This document shows positions 56,982 to 63,700 of a stretch of DNA of 64,000 nucleotides, one piece after another. The notes under the pieces are model-generated. The model was given only the letters and a program-made list of their open reading frames with translations. It ran no database searches and had not been told where the DNA came from. Position 1 is the first letter of the stretch. Each line of letters starts with the position of its first letter. This DNA is from Enterobacter cloacae (lineage in GTDB: Bacteria; Pseudomonadota; Gammaproteobacteria; Enterobacterales; Enterobacteriaceae), in NCBI RefSeq assembly GCF_011078175.1, contig NZ_JAALCJ010000004.1:186001-250000 (forward strand). Reading direction: 5' to 3'. Made by a program: the position numbers and the translations under genes.

Positions 56982-57413
56982 ATGAAAATTAAGTTGTCCA
57001 TTGTGACACTGGTTCTGCTGGCGTCCACTGGTACTGCGCCTGCTACTGGTGAAGGTGTATCTATGGCAGAGTATCAGGCTGTGAAAGCTGGTGCTATTTG
57101 TGCGTATATCGGAAACATGACCACTCCGAGACACCGCGCAAACGAGGTAATTGCTCAACTATTCGAAGATAACGTTATTGCATGGAAAGCTGTGAACGGG
57201 CGCATGTTGCCATACGAGTACAACCCCGCACCTGCAACGCTTGCTTCTGACTATGCCGTTTTCTACCAGCAATCTACCGCTGACACTGCTGATGAAATGG
57301 ATGTCTCTCTTAAAAGTCAGGGTTTAAGTTACTCCCCTGAATCGTGGCAAACCGTAGCGGCTCAGTTTTGGGATTCTCGCAACTGTGACAGCGTAGTGAA
57401 GTCAAATCGATGA
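56982..57413 (+). CDS. Secreted protein of unknown function (143 aa)
   Basis: Not recognised. ATG at 56982 with GAGG 6 bp upstream. A signal peptide of about 20 residues (MKIKLSIVTLVLLASTGTA) is followed by a roughly 120-residue mature domain. It has two cysteines, one early in GAICAYIG and one near the end in SRNCDS, which could form a disulfide in the periplasm. No membrane helix in the mature part. It is the first gene inside the accessory region, transcribed away from icd, and its stop abuts an IS3 remnant, so the C-terminus may be altered. Confidence 0.7.
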   Translation: MKIKLSIVTLVLLASTGTAPATGEGVSMAEYQAVKAGAICAYIGNMTTPRHRANEVIAQLFEDNVIAWKAVNGRMLPYEYNPAPATLASDYAVFYQQSTADTADEMDVSLKSQGLSYSPESWQTVAAQFWDSRNCDSVVKSNR

Positions 57414-57740
57414 ATCTCTCCCTAAACGCCTTCGTTCGAGCGCCAGTTCTGTGATCCGCCCTGATAAACGTGCATCAGCCGCCGAACGCTGCCCCTCACA
57501 GCGGCAGGTCGACAGGGACAAACCGGTAAGCCAGCAGGCACGACGTTGCGACAGACCGGTCGCATCTAACATAAACTCAACGGCTTCCCGCTTCTTGTCT
57601 ATCGTCACTACTTTCACCCCATAGCCACCTGTAGTGCCTTCTTATCCACCATGGCTTCGATGAGGTTTAGAAGCACCTGAAGTTGCAGCGTGCTAAGAAG
57701 CAAAAAGCTATCCAGGCCCAGGTTTAGCCCCTGCCAATGA
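57402..57740 (-). mobile_element. IS3-family transposase remnant (orfB 5' end with possible orfA tail)
   Basis: The minus strand from 57617 encodes 71 residues with the start of an IS3 orfB: KKREAVEFML, LSQRRACWLTGLSLSTCR, and ELALERRRLG. Homology breaks off at about 57425, before the DDE catalytic core. Just upstream a frame ending ALQVAMG could be the tail of orfA. No terminal inverted repeats were found. A small, inactive fragment. Confidence 0.7.
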
Positions 57741-57982
57741 TGAAACCACGAACAAATAAGGGGTTTTAATTACCCTATACATACATCGTGACGCAAAGAC
57801 CCTGCGTAGACCCGATAATAAAGCTCATTAAGAACGCGCTTAAGTTACTGTTTATGATAGAGAAATAATAATAGAGGCTGGAGAAGTACATGCCGGTACT
57901 AAGTTTTCATATCATCAAAAGGACGAATTTGGCCGGCATGTACGTGGCTGCATGGCTATGCCTACCCAAGCGTAAGCGAAGC
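57741..57982. other. Gene-free stretch with an inverted repeat
   Basis: No supported gene. GTACATGCCGG at 57886-57896 and CCGGCATGTAC at 57933-57943 are perfect 11-bp inverted arms 36 bp apart. Next to the end of the Cro-like gene lies a small TAAGC-GAA-GCTTA hairpin (about 57973-57985), a weak candidate terminator. Confidence 0.55.
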
Positions 57983-58159
57983 TTATGCCTTAATTTGAGG
58001 GGCTTTCAATTCTCTGCGTGGGGAGTACAACACATCGCGGACCACGATGAAATTTTCTTTGATCCATCGCGTAACTGCCTGAGGGTTAGTGCCCTGAGCT
58101 TTAGCAAAAAGAGCCTGATTTCCACCGTAATGAATAGCAATATAGTCTTTAACTGGCAT
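57983..58159 (-). CDS. Cro-like helix-turn-helix protein (58 aa)
   Basis: ATG at 58159 with GGAGG 6 bp upstream. It starts MPVKDYIAIHYGGNQALFAK and runs through GTNPQAVTRWIKENF to a C-terminal YSPRREL. The N-Q-A-L-F-A-K...T-N-P-Q-A-V-T-R-W stretch is a helix-turn-helix of the phage Cro/YdaS kind, in which the residues after the turn contact DNA. It is on the same strand as, and 118 bp downstream of, the YdiL/Aca2-like gene; a hairpin lies between. The partner promoter is unknown. Confidence 0.75.
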   Translation of the reverse strand: MPVKDYIAIHYGGNQALFAKAQGTNPQAVTRWIKENFIVVRDVLYSPRRELKAPQIKA

Positions 58160-58244
58160 GTTTAGCCTCCGATGTCGTTGCTTTGTTGTCTATAAGTCCG
58201 TTTAGAAGGCTGCTGCCCTAACATTGGTGCTGCATTTTATAAAT

Positions 58245-58264
58245 GTGCTTTGCTCTCAAAGCAC
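58245..58264. repeat. Perfect hairpin between the two regulator genes
   Basis: GTGCTTTG-CTCT-CAAAGCAC, an 8-bp stem with a 4-nt loop, 13 bp after the Aca2-like stop. On the minus strand the next bases are AT-rich but not a T run. It may be a weak terminator or an operator. Confidence 0.6.
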
Positions 58265-58277
58265 GTCCCGAAAGAGA

Positions 58278-58643
58278 TCAGTAAAACACCACTAAATCGT
58301 CTACGTATAATCGGGTCTTAACAGACTGGTCGATCCGCCATTCAATAAAATCATCAAGGCCGGTTTCTTCCTGGTACTGCTCAAATGAAACATAAAAAGG
58401 AACAGCTTGCCTCCCCTCTCCGCGCTTTCTGAAGTCGATGGCTTTTTGACGCAATTCATCAAGGAGGCTATCGCGTCTTTGCATAAAACCGATCATTTTG
58501 GATGCGATATGTTCGGGAATAGCACTGCGCCCGGCTTCGTAGTATCGCCAGGTACGTGCCTCAACGTTCCCAATGTACTTAGCCGCTTCTGCCACCTCAA
58601 GGAACAGCATTTTTCTGCAAGCAAGCAGTGCAAGATTGTTCAT
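58278..58643 (-). CDS. YdiL/Aca2-like helix-turn-helix regulator (DUF1870 type)
   Basis: 121 residues, start preceded by GAGGG. The N-terminal HTH reads LEVAEAAKYIGNVEARTWRY then EAGRSAIPEHI; the C-terminal part ends in IEWRIDQSVKTRLY. The same layout (residues after the turn W-x-Y/W-x-E-x-G-R-S-A-x-P, then W-x-x-x-Q-S-V near the end) is what I recall of E. coli YdiL and of Aca2, the autorepressor of phage anti-CRISPR operons. No anti-CRISPR ORF lies directly upstream. A promoter and a 7-bp inverted repeat at 58739-58774 suggest autoregulation. Confidence 0.72.
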   Translation of the reverse strand: MNNLALLACRKMLFLEVAEAAKYIGNVEARTWRYYEAGRSAIPEHIASKMIGFMQRRDSLLDELRQKAIDFRKRGEGRQAVPFYVSFEQYQEETGLDDFIEWRIDQSVKTRLYVDDLVVFY

Positions 58644-58738
58644 TTTTCCCTCGCGTCTATATAAAAAAAGATGGAGTCATACAAACCACTCCCTCAGTTT
58701 TCTTACGCCGTCCTGGTATGTTGACTTATTGACGCCCG

Positions 58739-58774
58739 ATATTACCTATCGTCTGACCACCTTACAAGTAATAT
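58739..58774 (-). promoter_or_regulatory. Promoter of the Aca2-like gene with bracketing inverted repeat
   Basis: On the minus strand TTGTAA (58762-58767) and TAATAT (58739-58744) are 17 bp apart, each 4/6 matches to -35 and -10. ATATTAC (58739-58745) and GTAATAT (58768-58774) are perfect inverted arms whose centres are 29 bp apart, close to three helix turns; they cover the -10 and flank the -35. This is a good layout for an autorepressor operator. The leader is about 90 nt. Confidence 0.45.
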
Positions 58775-59530
58775 GGAATACCAAATCGTGGAACAGTGAC
58801 GTAAAACAGGATTTACACTCATCAATTCTGAATTTACAACGTCCTTAAGCATACCAGCTAAGATTTTAAAGGCGAAAAACACCTAAAAAGATACATGCCA
58901 TTATAAAAAACGTTAATTTGTATGTAGTGATATTATCTTTTTAGCATCATTTTCTCGCGACAATCCAGGAACATTCTATATCAAGATATATCCCCCACCG
59001 ACTCGGCACGTTTACCGCAGGCTGGAGTGTTTGCGCCCCTTGATGCTCCTCGGTCACTGGGAACGCCGGAAGTTCAGGACGCTGGATGTCTACCTGGTAT
59101 GCGACAGCGATAAGCGCAAGACGCCTTGTTAATGACAAAGAAACATATAACCAGGAAGTCATGAATGACATTTTGTACTGAAATGGCTCCCCCGCGCGGG
59201 CTGGTAGCCAGGATGCCGACTGACGGCATTGATTATGAGGATGATAACGGCCGCGGTAGCTGATGAAGGTGGTCCAGTATGCCCGGTTCGGGGCGCCATT
59301 GTATTACCCGGATGAGACCCCCAACACTCCCGCAGCCAGAGTTTAAGGTTGACACACGGAGGGCATCGTTTTCAATCAATAATCTGGGTAAGAGACTGGT
59401 ACCATGTATGGCCGGTTCCACATGAAAAATGCGAATCACAGTCCCAGTTTCTTGCCAGCTCCAGAATTTTTATCCGGTCCTGGAGCAAGCGCGCTTCAAT
59501 CTCCTGAATGCTTATTATGTCCCTGGTATC
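58775..59530. other. Stretch without a confident gene
   Basis: About 750 bp. 58775-58940 is AT-rich with nothing coding. At 59086-59346 three tiny plus-strand ORFs (31, 26 and 27 codons) follow each other, one stop overlapping the next ATG; only the first has a ribosome site. A minus-strand frame at 59347-59530, reading EIEARLLQDRIKILELARNW, looks protein-like but has no start codon and follows the stop of the lipoprotein gene. All this looks like decayed phage or plasmid DNA. Confidence 0.45.
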
Positions 59531-59932
59531 TTATTTACCGTCATATCCATCCAGGTAAGTACGGCACAGGGCAACACCCAGCAGGTGCGCTTCACGCGGC
59601 GAAAGATAGCTTTCAAAATGCGTGCTCGGGTTATTACCGAAAGTCACATTAATCGCATCAGATGAGACAGCATTCTTACGAATCTCATCAGCCGTTTTCA
59701 TCGCATGCTGAATGGTGATCCCCCGTGCTTTATCTGCTTTACCGGCCTCATACACTTCCCGGAAAACAGGCAGTATGGCTTTAATACTGTCAGCCTTATT
59801 CACGACCAGATTAGCGTCGTGAGTCTCCATGCCAGTCATCACATAATGACGGGCATTTACTTCCGGAGAAGAGTGAGCAGCACAACCTGTTAGCGCTGCG
59901 GCCAGCGTGGCCGCGATAAAGATTTCTTTCAT
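59531..59932 (-). CDS. Exc2-like lipoprotein
   Basis: 133 residues. A signal peptide with lipobox LTGC makes Cys17 the lipidated N-terminus. The mature part includes FREVYEAGKADKARGITI, MKTADEIRKN, NVTFG and a final TYLDGYDGK. The order (short lipoprotein, E-A-G-x-x-D-A/K-R-x-G, V-T-F, T-Y-L-D-G-Y) is what I recall of Exc2, a lipoprotein of ColE1-type plasmids tied to entry exclusion, with chromosomal relatives in enterobacterial islands. The ribosome site is weak. Function here unknown. Confidence 0.6.
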   Translation of the reverse strand: MKEIFIAATLAAALTGCAAHSSPEVNARHYVMTGMETHDANLVVNKADSIKAILPVFREVYEAGKADKARGITIQHAMKTADEIRKNAVSSDAINVTFGNNPSTHFESYLSPREAHLLGVALCRTYLDGYDGK

Positions 59933-59952
59933 TGTCGGTTACCCGTTTTACT

Positions 59953-60210
59953 TTATAAACAAAGGGCATTAACCCTCAAACAGCACCCAGGTAATGGCAG
60001 TACGCCAGCACCAGGATCATTACAGCCATACCAACCTAACAGCCCCGCGCATTGCGGGAGTTCCGGTGTTCGGCTTCCACCTACGTCTGTATCTGGGCCA
60101 GCACCTTAAAATTTTCGGAAGCAAGTCGCCTGGCTTTCCAGCCCAGCAAGGGGATGCCATCTTTTCTGGTAGTAGTTGTAGCCGTTAAGGTTCTTATGTT
60201 GGTTTGCCAA
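59953..60210 (-). pseudogene. Stop-interrupted small ORF upstream of the Exc2-like gene
   Basis: A TTG at 60210 with AAGGA 6 bp upstream opens a frame reading NLNGYNYYQKRWHPLAGLE that stops at a TAA (60106-60108). The same frame then stays open for 50 more codons (GPDTDVGGSRTPELPQCAG and onward) and ends 20 bp before the lipoprotein start. Reading through gives one protein-like product of about 84 residues, so the TAA is probably a disabling mutation. The wording recalls small phage-borne proteins near ash-type genes, but I cannot name it. Confidence 0.4.
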
Positions 60211-60264
60211 GTGAATTCCTTGATAGATAAGAGGCTCAGGGTCCCATCACGACAGATAAAAAAA

Positions 60265-60280
60265 CCCCGCACGGGCGGGG
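60265..60280 (-). terminator. Intrinsic terminator (minus strand)
   Basis: CCCCGC-CCGT-GCGGGG followed by seven T residues on the minus strand; the strongest of the hairpins in this region. It precedes the interrupted ORF at 60210. Confidence 0.85.
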
Positions 60281-60361
60281 CAGGCAGAGCCTGAACAGAT
60301 AGGACTTATGTTGTCGAGTTATTATGGGGAGGTACTTAGAGCTGACACGTTGCCGCCACGA

Positions 60362-60469
60362 TCACAGGGTCAGCAGTATCAAAGCCAACGGTGGACAAGT
60401 CTCCGCTGCGTATGCAGCGGGGGATGTAACCAGTGCTATCAGCACCGCTAATGCCACTTTGCATTTCAT
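60362..60469 (-). pseudogene. Small signal-peptide ORF, probably frameshifted
   Basis: ATG at 60469, GGAA upstream. It begins MKCKVALAVLIALVTSPAAY with a clean signal peptide, then ETC, and ends after 35 residues. Moving one frame after the signal peptide gives LSTVGFDTADPVIVAATCQL and a stop, which looks more like a mature small secreted peptide. A single-base frameshift may have broken it. Confidence 0.4.
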
Positions 60470-60555
60470 TTTCTGTTCCAGATTTCTTTTTCGTTGCCCA
60501 CACGGGCGCCGGCATCCATTCGCTACTTTATGTACGGTTCTTACCCTCTAAAAAA

Positions 60556-60575
60556 GCCCCTTGGTGGAGAGGGGC
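60556..60575 (-). terminator. Intrinsic terminator (minus strand)
   Basis: GCCCCT-CTCCACCA-AGGGGC then six T residues on the minus strand. It resembles the one at 60668-60685, including flanking bases, and looks like a degenerate duplicate. Confidence 0.75.
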
Positions 60576-60667
60576 AAAGTGATAGCAACTACATAATTTA
60601 TGATGGTAGCGGTTGGATGGAGTCAACCAGAAAGCCTCGGCTGGCTTTGTGCTTGGCTCTAAAAAAG

Positions 60668-60685
60668 GCCCCTCGGCAACGGGGC
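60668..60685 (-). terminator. Intrinsic terminator (minus strand)
   Basis: GCCCC-GTTGCCGA-GGGGC then six T residues on the minus strand. An AAAGCC/GGCTTT hairpin at 60632-60649 follows it. Confidence 0.75.
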
Positions 60686-60750
60686 ACAATTAGATCAACT
60701 AAGCGCTTACAAATCATTCAAACAAACATTTCGAAGGTCGATTGGTTAAA

Positions 60751-60768
60751 GGCTGCCTTTCAGCAGCC
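60751..60768 (-). terminator. Hairpin at the end of the autotransporter gene
   Basis: GGCTGC-TGAAAG-GCAGCC with only three T residues after it on the minus strand, 12 bp from the autotransporter stop. A weak terminator; the stronger ones downstream may back it up. Confidence 0.65.
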
Positions 60769-60780
60769 TTTGGAGCTTAC

Positions 60781-63700
60781 TTATTTAAACGAATAACCAA
60801 CGCCTGCGTTCCAGCCCATGGCACCGTTAGTTGCGGTAACACCCGCTTTAACAGTTACGGCTTTGTTTTCGAACGGGTGAGCAGAAGCGCCTACAGCGAT
60901 TGCGGATTCACCTTCATAACCGCCGAGAGCAGCAGCCACGCCGAAAGTATCATCCTGATTCAACTGCGGCAGACCGGCCAGGGCGTTAGCGCCAGCGATG
61001 CCGCGCATTGCTTTCTTCTCTACTTTGTCGATTTTCTTATCGATGTTAGAGAATTTCTGGTTGGTCTGAGCTTCGAACGCTGCCTGCTGCTGGCCCTGGG
61101 CCTGAATATCAGCGGTGTTCTGCGCTACGCGAGTATTGGTGTCGATCAGCGCCTGGCGGTTTGCTTCGGCATAAGCCTGAGCATCAGCAGCGCGTTTCTG
61201 AGCGTAAGCGCCAGTATTCTCAGCATGTTTCACACCATATTGCAGCTCAGTGAAGTGCTTATCTTCTGTTGCGGCCAGAGTGTTGTAATGATGCTGTTCA
61301 GTCGCAGCCATTTTGCTGATCTGCGGCTGTTCAGTTGCAACAACTTCTCCGGCTTTCTGATCTGCGTACACTTTTGCCTGAGCGTTAGAGGCAGCAGCAT
61401 TCATTTTTGCCAGACGATCACCGTCATGCGCACTGGCTTTAACAGTCTCGATTGCAGTTTTGTTAACAGCAGCTTGAGTCAGAGCAGTATCGGCAGTGGT
61501 CTGTGCTTTGTGTGCGACATCAGATGCAGCCACCATCCCTCGGGTATTAGCGCTAACGATGGTTTTAACATCAGTGATGGCATTAGCATTTTTGTTGATC
61601 GCATCATCGCGAACAATGTTCTCAATCGCCTGTTTCTGCACAGTGCCGTTGAGAGCAGTAGTGAAGGAATCCAGGTTATGGATCTGGGCAGCGTTCTGTT
61701 TAGCACCGCTCAGGGCAGTTGCTTCAACTTCTGCGGCTTTCTGATCTGCGTACACTTTTGCCTGAGCGGTAGAAGCAGCAGCATTCATATTTGCCAGACG
61801 GTCACCGTCATGCGCGCCAGCTTTCAGCTCGTCAGTAGTAACGTGTGAATCAACAGTGACTACTTCGTTAGCAATAGTCGTGCTGGAGGTTTCCGGCTTA
61901 GCCTTGATCATTGGCGTAAATTGAGTCGGCTGCGGCACATTAGTTGCCACTACCAGTTGCGTCTCAACCGGCGTTCTCATAGGCGTCTTGTTAGCCTGAG
62001 CTTCTGCGGCATCTTTCACAGCTTCTATGTGCCTGGCGGTAGCATCAGCTACGTCCATCACGTTATTGCGTTTGTCGAAAGAATCGTGCATCAGGCTGAC
62101 TTCAACACCTTCGTGACCACGGGCAACCTTGTGGGCAGTGGTGTCCAGCTTGGACGCACCCAGGGTGCTGATATCAGGGGAAGCCAGTTGAGCATCAGCC
62201 GCATCTTTCGCGGCTGCGATCTGTTTGGCGTTGGCATCAGCCACGTCCAGAACGTTGTTACGCTTGTCGAAGGAATCGTGCATCAGGCTGACTTCAACGC
62301 CTTCATGGCCACGGGCAACCTTGTGGGCAGTGGTGTTCAGCTTGGACGCACCCAGGGTGCTCACATCCGGGTTAGCCAGTTGAGCATCAGCCGCATCTTT
62401 CGCGGCTGCGATCTGTTTGGCGTTGGCATCAGCCACGTCCAGAACGTTGTTACGCTTGTCGAAAGAGTCATGCGTCAGGTCAACTACAACACCTTCATGG
62501 CCACGGGCAACCTTGTGGGCAGTGGTGTCCAGCTTGGACGCACCCAGGGTGCTCACGGCCGGGTTAGCCAGTTGAGCATCAGCCGCATCTTTCGCGGCTG
62601 CGATCTGTTTGGCGTTGGCATCAGCCACGTCCAGAACGTTGTTACGCTTGTCGAAGGAATCGTGCATCAGGCTGACTTCAACGCCTTCGTGACCACGAGC
62701 AACCTTGTGGGCAGTGGTGTTCAGCTTGGACGCACCCAGGGTGCTCACATCCGGGTGAGCCAGTTGAGCATCAGCCGCTTTCTTCGCTGCTGCGAAAGTT
62801 TTACGCGTCTGATATTTTGCTTCACTGTCTGCATCCAGCGTGGACGCTTTAGCGGTATCCAGAGCAGAAATCATTTGTTCTGCTTTTTCCTGCTGCTGGG
62901 CGGCCAGGGCAACGCCTTTAGCGGCTGCTGCGCGGTCAACTTGTGCAGACTGGATCTCGTTAACCACGTTGGTTTTGTGGTCGGCTTTGTCTGTCAGCAG
63001 ATTCTGGCGGTCTGCCTGGTAATCTGCGGCGTAGACAGCGCCACGCTGAGCATTGCGGTCTGCTGCTGCCAGAGCATTGGCAGCTTTACGAGTCTGATAT
63101 TTTGCTTCACTTTCTGCATCCAGCGCGGACGCTTTAGCGGTATCCAGGGCAGAAATCATTTGTTCTGCTTTTTCCTGCTGCTGAGCGGCCAGGGCAACGC
63201 CTTTAGCGGCTGCTGCGCGGTCAACCTGCGCAGACTGGATCTCGTTTACCACGTTGGTTTTGTGGTCGGCTTTGTCAGTCAGCAGATTCTGGCGGTCTGC
63301 CTGGTAATCTGCGGCGTAGACAGCGCCACGCTGAGCATTGCGGTCTGCTGCTGCCTGAGCATTGGCAGCTTTCCGAGTCTGATATTTTGCTTCGCTTTCT
63401 GCATCCAGCGCGGACGCTTTAGCCGTGTCCAGGGCAGAAATCATTTGTTCTGCTTTTTCCTGCTGCTGGGCGGCCAGGGCAACGCCTTTTTTAGCATCTT
63501 TAATTGCCTGCAAATCAATCGCTGCCTGACGTTCAACAGCGGTCGGCTCTTGAATCATCAGGGGAGTAGCTTTCACATCAGCTTTGCTCTGATTGGCTTT
63601 AGCCAGTGCATCGCGATCTGATTGCAGGATATCTGCTGTCGCCTGCACATCAGGAGAGTAACCATTTGGGAGCATATTCGGTTGAACTGATGTTCCGCCA

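Noticed and set aside
57890..58165. 91-codon plus-strand ORF
   Set aside because: Antisense to the better supported 58-residue Cro-like gene, which has GGAGG and a helix-turn-helix.
58947..59171. 74-codon minus-strand ORF
   Set aside because: No ribosome site; the opposite strand shows an equally plausible short frame, so neither is supported.
59086..59346. Three chained tiny plus-strand ORFs (31, 26 and 27 codons), possible lysis or spanin genes
   Set aside because: Only the first has a ribosome site, and none shows a signal peptide, lipobox or known motif.
60324..60551. 75-codon plus-strand ORF
   Set aside because: Opposite strand of a signal-peptide frame; no ribosome site and no features of its own.
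62026..63489. CRISPR array as an explanation for the regular repeats
   Set aside because: Repeat units are 192 and 285 bp, contiguous without spacers, and in frame with a protein.
61921..63621. 566-codon plus-strand frame opposite the autotransporter
   Set aside because: Its repeats are only the complement of the adhesin repeats; no signal peptide or ribosome site.
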